The notes: generated by a model not told the origin, from the letters alone. Positions 35,361-46,314 are shown, numbered from the stretch's first letter. The stretch: DNA of 64,000 nucleotides from Branchinecta lynchi (GCA_023053575.1 JAKZAP010000015.1:14566142-14630141), one strand, 5' to 3'. Numbers and translations: made by a program.

Positions 35361-35705
35361 TCAGAATTTTCCACTCAGCTCCGCATCTTCTGGAAGACTG
35401 GAGAAAACCCTCTCACGTAATTCTTCAATACTCCGAAGAATCTCATCGTCCTCGCGAACTCCCAAAGTGATATTGATGTAGTTACTGACTCCTAGCTTCC
35501 CTTTCACATCAACTTTGATTTCAAGTTTGACCCCTCCATTATTATAATCGTAGTCCCTCGCAAACTTCGCCCTCCTCCACTGGGTGCCATCGTGAAGATT
35601 CCGAACAAAAATGTTGTTGTAGTAATTGCTGCTGCTAGCACCTTGACCGACGACAGTTCTGGAGAATAGTTGGCTGAATGCTTGTGTTGGTGTTGGATTA
35701 TTCAT
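35361..35705 (-). CDS. Unrecognised 114-aa protein, Polinton-flanking
   Basis: The start is set at the ATG at 35705 (MNNPTPTQAF). A longer frame upstream looks intronic, because TGTATCTAG just before the ATG could be a splice acceptor. The protein is soluble, mixed-charge, with a central 'GGVKLEIKVDVKGKLG' beta-like segment and a C-terminal amphipathic helix ('ILRSIEELRERVF'). A polyadenylation signal AATAAA lies just past the stop on this strand (about 35336-35343). It lies divergent to the polymerase gene at 37 kb and may belong to the same element, as small unique genes commonly do in Polintons. The function is unknown. Confidence 0.5.
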   Translation of the reverse strand: MNNPTPTQAFSQLFSRTVVGQGASSSNYYNNIFVRNLHDGTQWRRAKFARDYDYNNGGVKLEIKVDVKGKLGVSNYINITLGVREDDEILRSIEELRERVFSSLPEDAELSGKF

Positions 35706-35829
35706 CTCTAATCTAGATACAAGAAATTGAACATCGTTACATGTTTCTAGAAAGTTATTCCGCGAAAAGAATGTAAGAAATTCGAGTCGGGGGGGGGGGA
35801 TACGGACAAGGAAATAGTAATGACGTGTA

Positions 35830-36920
35830 GGGCTACTTGAGTGGTTGATTGACTCGAATACTGTGAGGATTGCTGCACTAGTATTATATATTCGTACTCT
35901 GTTCGACAGGTATTCAAAGAGTAAAGATAGGAAATGGATGTAGAGTAGAAAATAAATAAAAACAAGAAATTCAGCTTGGGTATGAAACACGACTTCAAGG
36001 CATATGAATAGACAATAAAACTGCATAGATAAATAAAATATAGCAGGAACTTACTGGTTTGAAAATTTATGAACTGTGAGACTGAATTGTCTTTACTATT
36101 CTTTATTTTTTTTTTTTCAGTTGTTTTATATGACTATCGCACATGGTTGACTAGTTACGAAGTTCGATTAAGTCATTATTTCACTCAATAATGCGTAAAG
36201 AAAAAGCGGACATTATTAGTTCAAGCATTCGTCTGTAAACCATTCATCTGTAATTAAGGAATAAATGGTAGAGAGTGGGTCGTGGTTGATTGACTCGAAT
36301 ACTGTGAGGGGTGGCTATGATTATAATTTCTAATAATGGGTTGAACTTGAAATCGAAGTTGAGTACACAAGAAAACTGGATAGGTAAATGAGGTAGGTAA
36401 TAGCAGAGAATTACTGATTCGAAAATCCATGTACTCTCTAGCTGAATTAGCTGTACTATTATCTTCATTTTACTTTTAATACTTTATATGAAAATCATGC
36501 AAGGTAGAGAGCAAGTCGTGAACTTCCATGGTTGAATGACTCCAGTACTATGAGGGATGGTATACTAATATTACGCATTTGTACTCTAAAAGCAGAAAAT
36601 AATTAATATACGGATAAGAAAATAGGTTGGCTATCCATCATCAATTTCAATTAGATCAACACAACACTTAGAAGAAGACATTTTGTTCGGAATCAGCATA
36701 ACGATAGCCAGTGGAGGAGAGCGAAGTCTGCGAGGGGCTAAGATTTTAATAATGGAGGAGTTAAACTTGAAATCGAAGTTGTATACACAAGAAAATAACG
36801 AAATTATGGCTGAATTATCTATACTATTATTTTTTCCCATACTTCTACATGAAATCGACAAGGTTGACTAGCTAGGGATTTTGATCAAGTCATTATTTCG
36901 CTCAATAATGTGTAAAAGCC
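35830..36920. repeat. Diverged direct repeats between divergent genes
   Basis: GTTGATTGACTCGAATACTGTGAGG or close variants occur near 35843, 36287 and 36532. 'AGTCATTATTTCRCTCAATAATGYGTAAA' (two short halves) occurs near 36170 and 36885. An 'AACTTGAAATCGAAGTTGWRTACACAAG' block occurs near 36345 and 36765. They look like a repeatedly duplicated 5' region. On the - strand one copy carries a splice-donor-like 'CCAGTAAGTT' at about 36050. Confidence 0.55.
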
Positions 36921-36993
36921 AGTCATTATATGTCATTATTTAATGATAGCTATCATCAACTATTCGTCTTCAGTCAAGTACGACTGGGCTTGG

Positions 36994-37000
36994 TATAAAG
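36994..37000 (+). promoter_or_regulatory. Candidate TATA box of the polymerase gene
   Basis: GGTATAAAG lies about 80 bp upstream of the proposed first ATG (37074), leaving room for a ~45-nt leader. Weak on its own; plausible only because the downstream exon model fits. Confidence 0.35.
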
Positions 37001-37073
37001 CATAAGCCTAGCTTATAACAAGTCATTGCTAAGTCACATTTTACCCAAGAGTTGCTTTAGCATCAAATACAGT

Positions 37074-37415
37074 ATGAGCTATCCTCAGGTAAGTCACAGA
37101 ATTTCATAACTCTAGTGCAGTATGTGCTACGTGGAGAAGCCAGCTTTGTTCATTACAATGATCTTTCACCTTTGACAGTGCAAAACGGATAAGTCGACTA
37201 AATTGGTTAGACCTATCCGTTTTGTTTTCACAAGTTTCCTTTTCCCAACTTGAGCGGCTCTGAGCCTGAAGAGGACCCTTACGAAGAAGGGGCGAAATAT
37301 TGCTCTAATAAAATTTAACTGACGTATCCGTTTTGCACTTTCAAATATGATTCGCAGTAAGCTTGGGCTGAAGGAATATTCACCTTCACCTTATGTTGAA
37401 ATGAGTTCAGTTCAG

Positions 37416-37463
<48 letters not shown>

Positions 37464-38801
37464 AGCTAGCAAAAAAAAAAAAAAAAACTTGATATCATAT
37501 TACTGATATCTATGCAGTCAAACTTTATTTTAAGAATAGTCTTTGAGCTATTTATCTTCTCACGCGTCATTTATTATGCATCTATTTTATTTACGCTATT
37601 TAATTTTTCTATTCTGTAGCTATTACGAGAAATGAAGGTTGAACAATAATTAAAGTATCAATTCGCAAGTATCAAAAGTCTGCATAAATGGATTCTGAAT
37701 AGTTGGTATGTTTTAAGGAACAGTAATAAAATTTATTCACCTTTCAGAGCCACCTTCAATGTTATGTTTGCGCATACGCAGACATGTGTGAGCTACATGG
37801 TTTTAACGGACATAAGGAGCTCTGTCCGATTCATCTGAAGGATGATGCGTGCGCGCAGAAAAAGAGAGGCCTTTACCGAACGACCCTACAAGGAGGGGAG
37901 CGAGCTTGTGCGCTGTGCCACCTAAACGGTAAGATGATAATTTCTACACAAATCTTATTTTACAACAGGACCAGTGTTGCCACTCACTACAGAATTCTGC
38001 GATTCGTCATTGTTTTCGATTTCTCCCCACATTCACAGCTGTGAAAGTTTGTCATAGAAAATTATACATATATCAAACATTTGCAAATTCTGCGATTTTT
38101 TCAGCATTGTGGGTAATTTTAAGACAGCTCTTGTCGGAAAAGGATTTTTTATTTCTTTAATTATTACTGGACCATAGAAACCAAGAGTTTTAACATCGTC
38201 ACAGGTTGCATCAGGCCAGTTCCCTGGTGCCGGCAGCTACTGCATTGCAGAGAGTTCAGAATCCCAATCCAATCTCATTAACCCGAGTGTCCCAGAGTAG
38301 CTGCAGTTATTAAAGGTTCCAATCTAATTTTTATTTCTTCTAGGATTCTGTGGCATCCATAAGTTTTCGGCCCGCCAGAAATACTGCTGGGTACACTTGA
38401 GCTACAGTTGCCCAGGGGCAATGGTGGGCACACAGTCAGTCTGCAGCGCGTTCGATAATTATTGCGAGGAGATTGTCGAGGAGTTGGAAGAGGTGGAGCA
38501 GTCCAAGGAGGGGCTACTTCCAACTCCAGAGCAAGCTAAATCGACGAAAGCGACGCCTCCGACAGGATCATCGACCACATCCTCCCAAGCATCAACATCA
38601 GCTAACCAATCAGGGTCATTGCTTGCGGCACCAACGGCAGGACCGTCTGGCTACCAGCAAACAGGGTCGCTGGTTATGCCACCAACCTCAGGAGCATCAG
38701 CGGCAGCTACCAACAATCAGGTAGGGCTGCAAGCAACGCAAGAAAAAATAAGAATCACCATCTCCAAGGATCCGAGGCAGGTGGGAAAAAAGAAGACTTG
38801 A
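37074..38801 (+). CDS. Duplicated Cys/His zinc-type module with low-complexity linker (likely 5' part of the PolB gene)
   Basis: Model: exon 1 37074-37088 (five codons, CAG|GTAAGT), exon 2 37748-37928, exon 3 38344-38780 or to the stop at 38801. Phases fit at every junction. Exons 2-3 hold two tandem copies of C-x2-C-x5-C-x2-H-x-F-x6-C-x2-H-L-x3/4-C, the second split by intron 2 within its Gly codon. A Glu-rich helix and a Ser/Thr/Pro/Gln/Gly-rich linker follow (38500-38740). At 38780 CAG|GTGGGA is a phase-0 donor that would join the polymerase exon at 39096 in frame. If unspliced, translation stops 7 codons later. I do not recognise the zinc module; DNA or nucleoprotein binding is an inference. 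Exon 1 is the least certain part. Confidence 0.6.
37171..37345. mobile_element. Short inverted-repeat element in PolB intron 1
   Basis: Left arm TTTGACAGTGCAAAACGGAT (37172 on) is matched inverted by ATCCGTTTTGCACTTTCAAA at the right (about 37326-37345), with two mismatches over 25 nt. It encloses the hammerhead-like core at 37265-37297 and a third ATCCGTTTTG word. The size is about 175 bp. Confidence 0.55.
37265..37297 (+). ncRNA. Hammerhead-ribozyme-like core, copy d
   Basis: CCTGAAGA, stem CCCTT…AAGGG, CGAAA on the + strand, the same plan as 34713-34745 (-). It is located within a small inverted-repeat element. Stem I/III assignment is not clear. Confidence 0.4.
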
Positions 38802-39044
38802 CGATGACCTGGCACAGTATTTTAGGAAAAAAAAGATAATTTGATCTTGTTTTGAGGAAAGGTGAACAGATATTATAAAGATAATTATGAACTCCAGCCC
38901 CATACCCCCTCCCCAAGATATTCATGACAGCTCAAGGAAATCCTGAAACATATCCCCATCCCCCAACACATTCATGACAGCTCAAGGAAATCCTGAAACA
39001 CAGCAAGGCAAATACACAAATGATATTACTACAATCCACAAGGT

Positions 39045-39075
<31 letters not shown>

Positions 39076-39095
39076 TAAGAATAATATTTTTTCAG

Positions 39096-42000
39096 AGCAC
39101 TCACCCTCCAATTTCTGCAGAAGAGTGCAATCTGAACCCTTGCGTCAACAGAAGTGAAGATGCAGCTGATGAAGTCTTGAGTTCAGTCAATCCTGATGGT
39201 AATGTATATCAGCCTCTGGGGAGAGCAAGTAGACATACACATTCGTACAGGTTTCTGACGTCAACACTTGAAATGGAGGAGTTTCGTTTTGGTGACCTCG
39301 TTAGGCTTACTATAGAAAACATTATGCAACGCATAATGCAACATGTATCACAGAATTCTGGTGCCAAACTTCAGCTTTATGCGGAAATTATATACATCAG
39401 TGAACGAACTGGTGAAATAATGATGTTTAATCCATCAACACCTATGACCGAGCTTCGACTATTCGACAATCATCGAGATAAACTTGTATCTCTCATCAAT
39501 AGAATGCTGCAAGAAATTGAAAACTTTGAGAATAATCTCTCCGGCCTCACCTTTGTATGTACAAAATGTGTTGACCTGAAGTTTACCATACTTAATGTCC
39601 CACACTTAAGAAAGAGTGGAACTTCTAAGAAATGTTATAATAAGAAATAAAACGAGTATTTTGTTTTTAGGTGTTGCAGGAGGGTACTGGCTACCTATTC
39701 CAAAGTACCTAGTCAAAAAACGGTGTATTCTGAATCCTAAAATCTCCTACGCTCCAAATGACTGCTTTCGCATAGCTGTTGAAATAAGTTTCATAAGTGA
39801 GTGTCAAGGGAGCATTAAAGGTGGAAGTGTAAGCTGCAAATACTTGCAGAATGAGCTTCAGAAAATAAAGACTAATCTTGGTATGCAACTGCACTGGCGT
39901 GCATCATTCCCTTTTCCAACAACTGCAGTGGGAGTTGAGATATTTGAACTGGACAATCCTTTAATTGCAATCAACATTTATCGCCCAAACCCAGACAAAA
40001 TTGTTGACTGTATCAGACGCTCAGCTAGGTTTGGTGATGAAATTACCATCTTAAATTTACTATTCATAGATGACTTTGAGAACGAAATGATGGATGTTAC
40101 AGGGCATTATGCAGCAATTACACAATTTGACCAACTATTTGGATCAGATAATTTTCACCGAAGGAGTCACTGTCGAAACTGTGCTCTACCATTTTCTAAA
40201 GATGAGGACTGTACAGATCATCAAAGCAAATGCTCACCACAGCCTACATCACCTATTTATGAAATGCCATCTGGAGAGAAAACCACTCTAAAATTTCAAA
40301 GTTTTCACAAGCTGCAACGTCTTCCTTACATTATATATTACGACTTTGAGGCTAGTCTTGCATCCTCTGAGCAAACTGTCGGGAATAATAGCCAAATACT
40401 ACATAACCATGTTGCCAATTCCTGGAGTCTACTTTGCATGAAAAATGGCTCTTCTATATTCCATAAGGAAACCTATGTTGGACTAGAAGCAGGAATCAGA
40501 TTCTTGGAAGCTGTGTTTGACCTACAAGCGAGAATACTTAAAGAAATGAAGAAACCGCAAATTCCAATTAATCTTTCATCTGTACCAAGCAATTACAATG
40601 ACATTGCTGAATGCTACATTTGCCAACAACCACTGAAAGGTGATGGAGTTCGAGACCATGACCACTTTACAGGTTAGTAATAGCATTATATTTCAACTTA
40701 CCCCACTTCCAAGACAATCCTTACAGCCATGTTTTTTTCTTTCTTTTGCTAGTGGAAGTAAATACTAGAGTGGTATGCATGTCTTTGACTTATTGGAGGC
40801 TGTAACATTCTACTTCTACTTCTAGTGACTTTAGTAATTGGGAAATTCAACTAGTCTAAACAAACAGAATATTTGCATCTCTACATCTGTACTTCTGTAG
40901 GAGAGAGAGAGGAAGACCAGCAGCCAGCAAGGTGCTGACCAAGTTTACATTTATAAGTAGTTCTAGGGAGAACGGAAAATGAACTTCTCATGAAACTTCA
41001 CCAGCCTGGCTTAATGGGCTGAGGTTTAGTTGATTCAAGCTCAATTGTCTTCTAAGTTATATCGGAATTCCATACAGTAGATAGTGACATCATGAGCGTG
41101 TTCCATCCTACTTACCGTAGTTACTACGCATGACGTCACGAATTCTGGCTTTTTGCCGTCAAGGCTGGAACGATTTTTCTATTTTCCAGCAGGATCTCAC
41201 GCCAGGGGCGAATCCGACCAATCACGTTCCAGAAATGCGTAGTTACTACGCTTACCACGCTCCCGAGCATGGTAAGCAAATAGTAACTATTAGTTACTAT
41301 TCCGACAAGGTTGGAACGGTCAGCGTAGTAACTTTTCGTGAGGATGGAACGGAAATAGTAACTAATAGTAACTATTGTTACAAGGGTGGAACACGCTCCA
41401 TGTAACGTCGTATAGAATTTCGCTATAACTTAGATTAGAACCAGTTGTCAAAACAAAAGGTCGAGAGCAAATCTCAGTCAACAAATCGTCTGTTTGACAG
41501 AAAAAGAATTATACTAGAGTCTTCCGAGTATGAATACTACTAAATTTCCGAACAGTATAAGAAAGCTTCAAGAGTAAAATCTGATACAGCTTCGAATTGA
41601 CATTTATCTCTTTCTTTCTTTTTCAGGACGTTACAGAGGGAAGGCTCATTCCAACTGTAACTTACAGCTGAACTTCAGGAAAGGTTTCAAGATCCCGACC
41701 GTTGCACACAATGCTAAAAATTATGATTTGACGATTGTCATGGCAAGTTTCGGTGACTTGATTTCCCAAAAGCTTGCTGCTGGAGTTCCGCTATCGCTGC
41801 TACCAGGGCTAAAGAAATCTTTTACAACTTTTGAAAAGTATATTGCTGTCCAGCTAGACTATTTGTTCTTTATTGACAGTTACCAGTTCACGTCATCAAG
41901 TTTGGATTCTCTGGCAAAGGTTCTTCTAAAGGATAAATCTGATACGTTAAAAACAATAGTCCGTGCATCGCGATCTGAACTGAGTGATGAGCTAGTGGAT

Positions 42001-44457
42001 TTAGTTTTAGTTAAAGCTCCGTATCCGTATGAGTATATAAGAAGTACACAGCAGCTCTTGGAGATCGCCTACCTACCGCCAAAAAGTGCTTTCTATTCCG
42101 AGCTAAAAGACGAGTCAATAACAGATGAGGAATACGAGCGGGCACTGTACATATGGGACAGATTCTCTTTTACCTCTTTTAAGGAGTACCACATTCTATA
42201 CTTGGAAATAGACGTAGCAATTCTTGCAGCAACGTTTGAATCATTTCGCAATGTGTGCATGGCAAGCTACGGTCTGGATTCAGCTTGGTATTACAGCAGT
42301 CCACATTACACTTTTGATGCAGCTCTGAGATTTACGAAAGCTAGTATTCAACTCATGACGGATCCGGAACAGCACAAGTTCATCTCTGATAGTATACGCG
42401 GAGGTAAGGAAAATATTTTATTTACACCTTAGAGTTAATTGAAATTAAACTAAGTGTATGCAATCTTCAAATAAATAAATGCGTAAGTAATTTATTTTTC
42501 ACCCGCCATTTTGGAAAACAGAGCATTAAATGTAATCTAGCGAGGCTTCTAATTATCTGGAAGCGTGTCTGTACCACCACTGATCACTTGACCATAATAC
42601 ATAATATATTTTATAGGTATATGTCAAGCAGTCAGAAGATTTGCGAAAGCGAACAACCCATATCTAGCAGAAGAAAACCAGTGGGATGCTAGTCGAGAAG
42701 AGTCGTACATCTCCGTCCTTGATTGTAACTCGTTGTACAGCTACAGCATGCTCATAGGTAAGATAATGACACTTAGCAGACAATAAATTATCCGTTACCA
42801 CTAAAATTAGTATACAATCTATTTTGTCCCCGTATTGTGTCTTTATTACGCTGGTGGACTTGCACGACTTGCTCAATAAAATCAATTAGTCTAATTCTTA
42901 TTATCTTCTAGGGAAATTTCCGGTCCGCAACTTCAGATGGATGAGTCAAGAAGAAATAGATGGTTTGGTAGCAAGACTCCAGGACACTTCCGATGATTCC
43001 ACAACTGGTTATACGCTGGAAGTCTCGATCGAATATCCTGCTGAAATTCATGATCTTCACAACGATTTCCCTATTTTACCAGAGCTAAGGAGAGTTAGAA
43101 AAGAGGAAATATCCGCATATTCATCTAGCTGCGGACAGCCTTCAAAGACAGCTAAACTGCTTCTGACGTTGGAAGACAAAGAAAACTATGTTATCGACTA
43201 CCGAAACTTGAAAGTAGCTATCCAACTGGGGCTGAAACTAAAACAAGTCCACCGTGTCCTCACATATCAACAAGAAGCATGGCTTAGCCCGTATGTTGAT
43301 TACAACATTCAGATGAGACAAAAGGCGACAACATCTTTCGAAAAAGATTTCTACAAGCTGCTAAACAATGCCTGTTTCGGTGAGTCAATCGATTATTCCA
43401 TTTTACTCGTTTTACCATCCCTCCCTTTTTACTTTTTCTGTACTACTTCTCAGTAATATACAGTTACCACGTTCAGCTTACGAACTCTAGGAATAATAAA
43501 CATGTCAGCTCCTATGCCTTCGCTTTTAACGATTTCGACTCACCGTCAAAGAACGCTATCTTGGAAGAAATATTAGCAGTGAAATTGTCGGTTATTGGTT
43601 TATAATCTAATTATAAACACCAGTGCTCTATCGTACTACTTTTAGGCAAAACTATGGAGCGGAAGGAAAACCAACGTGAGGTCAAGATATTGGTTGGAGA
43701 CTACTCAATCGAACGTTGGAAGAACAGCCCTCGACTGCTTCGGTATCACGAAATCGGGGACAATGTTGCCGTTGCTCAAGTAACACCAAGAAAAATAGTG
43801 TTGGATAAGCCGATTACCACAGGCTTTTGTGTTTTAGAGCTAAGTAAATTAGTGATGATTAAATTCTGGTATGGATTTTTAAAACGGAAGTATGGTGCTA
43901 ACATAGAGCTTTTATTCACGGATACTGATAGTCTGGCATTCCTTGTAAAAACGAACGACTTCTATGCGGATCTCAGAGCTAACAGAGAATTGTTTGATCT
44001 AAGTGACTATCCTCCCGACTCATCTCTTTACGAGAGTATGCTTGATGTTACAAATCACAAAGTAGCTGGCGTATTCAAGGACGATATTTCTTTTCCAGTT
44101 TTGCGTTGTTACGCTTTTCGTGCTAAAAATTACCACCTTTCAATTGTTAAAGGGAAAACTAAACAGACTCTAAAAGGCGTTTCACGAAGCTTTGTAAAGA
44201 AGAATATCAAAACAAAACACTTTCATAAAGTGCTAAAAACGGGGGTAGCGACTACTGCTCAAAACATAACTATCCAGTCAAAAGACTTTCAACTCAAGAC
44301 TATGAAAGTGAATAAAGTAGGACTTGTTTGCTATGACGATAAGCGCTATATCTTACCGAGCGGTCTAAAATCATACGCTTTTGGTCACCATCGAATAAAA
44401 GATCCTAGCTTATGGCAGGATTTGGACAGATCTGTTTTATCGGATAGTGAGGATTAG
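39096..44457 (+). CDS. polB: Polinton/adintovirus-type protein-primed DNA polymerase B, spliced
   Basis: Replicates the element from a protein primer, with 3'-5' exonuclease proofreading. Exons: 39096 to about 39558-39615; 39671-40672; 41627-42403; 42617-42757; 42912-43379; 43646-44457. Order of landmarks: N-terminal domain with 'GGYWLPIPKYLVKK'; zinc-like 'HCRNCALPF'; exonuclease 'YYDFEAS' (40339); HNH/zinc-like 'CYICQQPL' and 'RDHDHFTG', completed over intron 5; 'VAHNAKNYD'; 'YLEID'; palm A 'DCNSLYSYS' (exon 7); 'KLLNNACFG'; palm C DTDS (43921-43932); C-terminal 'RAKNYHL'. All catalytic motifs look intact. Introns are 154-954 nt, except the one before 39671 (about 55-110 nt, donor uncertain). 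Poly(A) signal 44542. Convergent with the capsid block. Full-length and undamaged, so recent or under constraint. Confidence 0.92.
41095..41397. mobile_element. 303-bp MITE, copy 2, inside PolB intron 5
   Basis: Terminal repeats AGCGTGTTCCATCC and GGTGGAACACGCT. The flanks TCATG / CCATG are a one-mismatch 5-bp target duplication. Same length as the copy at 16771-17073. It occupies about a third of the 954-nt intron 40673-41626 and leaves both splice sites untouched. Confidence 0.8.
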
Positions 44458-44529
44458 GTTAGATAGTGTTGTACCGTATGGATTGTTTTATACGTGATAA
44501 CTTTACAAAGGTGACAAGGTTTATACTGT

Positions 44530-45072
44530 TTATTTTCGATAAATAAAATCCAATTTGCTACAATCTTCATTTGCACAATCTAACTTCAATGTCTCCAGTC
44601 CAATATCGAAGTAAGATGACAGCAGGCCTTCAATCACGAAGTCATTCAGCTTTGGAAAGACAGAAAGCATGTCTAGGATCTGCTGATAAGAATATCCTCT
44701 ACATCTCAACAGTAAATAGAACAGGCACTGATACCCGCATGAAACGGTATCAAAAGACTGTAGTTGTGTCACTTGTTGAACTACTGTCTTTCCTCTCCCC
44801 TTCACGAAGTCTCTGATGTAAGGACTATAATGGATGAATGAAAGTCCGAATGGTTCATACACCTCCGTCCTTGTTCTACTCAGTTTCAGAGCTATCCAGT
44901 GACCATCGTCTTTAATTTTTGAAGGTGAAGTATTAACTACACAAAGACATGGCTCTCGAACTTCACAGAGATAATCTGCAGGCACACAATAGACTCGGTG
45001 AGCTCTTGTATATTTATCCGATCTCAAGACGTCTAGTATCTGCTGAGTATTCATTTTAAGGGGCAAGGTCAA
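44530..45072 (-). CDS. Adenain-like cysteine protease (Polinton PRO)
   Basis: Maturation protease of the adenovirus/Polinton virion proteins. The catalytic set is visible in the 180-aa frame: His58 in 'DDGHWIALK', Glu73 in 'VYEPFG', Gln105, and Cys112 in 'SCGYQC'. The Gln-to-Cys spacing of seven is the same as in adenovirus protease, and the length is slightly under the ~200 aa usual there. Two starts are possible. ATG 45072 overlaps the end of the capsid gene; ATG 45054 lies one base after the capsid stop (TAA-A-ATG) and is preferred. The stop codon lies inside a - strand AATAAA (44529-44534), so the transcript end and the polymerase transcript end overlap tail-to-tail. Intact. Confidence 0.88.
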   Translation of the reverse strand: MTLPLKMNTQQILDVLRSDKYTRAHRVYCVPADYLCEVREPCLCVVNTSPSKIKDDGHWIALKLSRTRTEVYEPFGLSFIHYSPYIRDFVKGRGKTVVQQVTQLQSFDTVSCGYQCLFYLLLRCRGYSYQQILDMLSVFPKLNDFVIEGLLSSYFDIGLETLKLDCANEDCSKLDFIYRK

Positions 45073-46312
45073 TTAGCACATTCCCGTTTTTGTCGATTTC
45101 CCAGTAGCTCTCATACTGAGCAAGTGCTAGGAGAGTAACACTTTCGGGTAGAGCAGTACCAAATGTCACTTCAAACCTCATGCTACCAGTCTTTATAGGT
45201 GTCAGGTCTTGGGTCCCATTTAGATCAAAGACCATCATGCCGAAACCACTTTTGAACATTTCATACGAAATTCCATTTTCAAAGAATGGGTCAGTATCAA
45301 GTGCTGATTGTGTGAGGTGGTACAATAATCTATATGACTTATCCGGTACAGCAATACTGTACAAAGGGACTCCATTCACTTTGATTGAGAGATTTGATAG
45401 GTCAAATAATTTGAAGTCATATGGACACGAATCAAGATCTCCCAGCACTGCACTACTTTTAGCAAATGCAATACAAAGACGAGAGGGTAATTCACCGTTT
45501 ATGAAACTCGAGTCAGTATATGTCAACGTCCCCTTCGACAGATGGCGCTGGGTTGCAATTAACTTCGGTACCAACAGCTTAATATTGTTATCCTGAAGTC
45601 TTAACTTTTCAATTGCCAGCCCTACACTTGTAATGACTTGCATTTTCCTCAAATGTAAAACTGCTTCTTTTATTTGTACGGTACAGAGAGGTGAAGTGCT
45701 AGCCGATCTTCGAAGTAGGAAATTGTTAGGTGACATTGTCAGCCTTATGTCAACTTTCGTGTTTGGAGGTAGCCACTGGTTAACGAAAAACAGCTCATGG
45801 TTGATTTTACCAACAAGATGTAATTTTTCGGATGCATTCAAGCTTGCGTTGACGTCGTGATTTGCTTGATAATAATAACCCAAGGCACTAGCTCGACTTT
45901 TCTTATAACTCTCCGGTGTCATAAGCATAAACTGTATGTAGCTAGCGTAATTGGATAAATTGTTACCACTACTGACCAAACTACCATTCAAGTATACTTG
46001 GATTTGCGAAAATAGATTAAATAAAGTATTGTTTTCATAATAAACCCCTTCTTCAGTCTTGGGATGTTTTGTCTTTTCTCCGATTTTCACAACTTCAAGT
46101 TTAAATTCAAAAAATGAATTCGCAAGATCGACAAAAGTATCATCATTAGAAAAGACCCTGAATTCAATTGGAGTATTTTCGGCTAGGGGAGCAACTGGAA
46201 AAAATGGTTCATGATAACCATTTTTCACACTCACATTAATATTTTCGGCATTAAACAAGTTCAAATTGGATGGTATTCCAGCTCCAACATCAGGATGGGG
46301 TAGATATGACAT
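45056..46312 (-). CDS. Polinton major capsid protein (double jelly-roll type)
   Basis: 418 aa, undamaged. It matches the Polinton/adintovirus capsid pattern often annotated in animal genomes as an F54H12-like protein. Landmarks are an N-terminal 'IEFRVFSNDDTFVDLANSFFE', then 'NTLFNLFSQIQVYLNGSLVS', 'NHELFFVNQWLPPNTKVDIRL', 'YDFKLFDLSNLSIKVNGVP', 'FGMMVFDLNGTQ' and a closing 'GSMRFEVTFGTALPESVTLL' with 'YWEID'. The protein should assemble as trimeric hexon-like capsomers. No signal peptide or membrane segment. It begins 2 nt after the stop of the preceding core-protein gene and runs into the protease gene, so one polycistronic or leaky-scanned transcript is likely. No introns. Confidence 0.87.
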   Translation of the reverse strand: MSYLPHPDVGAGIPSNLNLFNAENINVSVKNGYHEPFFPVAPLAENTPIEFRVFSNDDTFVDLANSFFEFKLEVVKIGEKTKHPKTEEGVYYENNTLFNLFSQIQVYLNGSLVSSGNNLSNYASYIQFMLMTPESYKKSRASALGYYYQANHDVNASLNASEKLHLVGKINHELFFVNQWLPPNTKVDIRLTMSPNNFLLRRSASTSPLCTVQIKEAVLHLRKMQVITSVGLAIEKLRLQDNNIKLLVPKLIATQRHLSKGTLTYTDSSFINGELPSRLCIAFAKSSAVLGDLDSCPYDFKLFDLSNLSIKVNGVPLYSIAVPDKSYRLLYHLTQSALDTDPFFENGISYEMFKSGFGMMVFDLNGTQDLTPIKTGSMRFEVTFGTALPESVTLLALAQYESYWEIDKNGNVLIDLAP

Positions 46313-46314
46313 AA

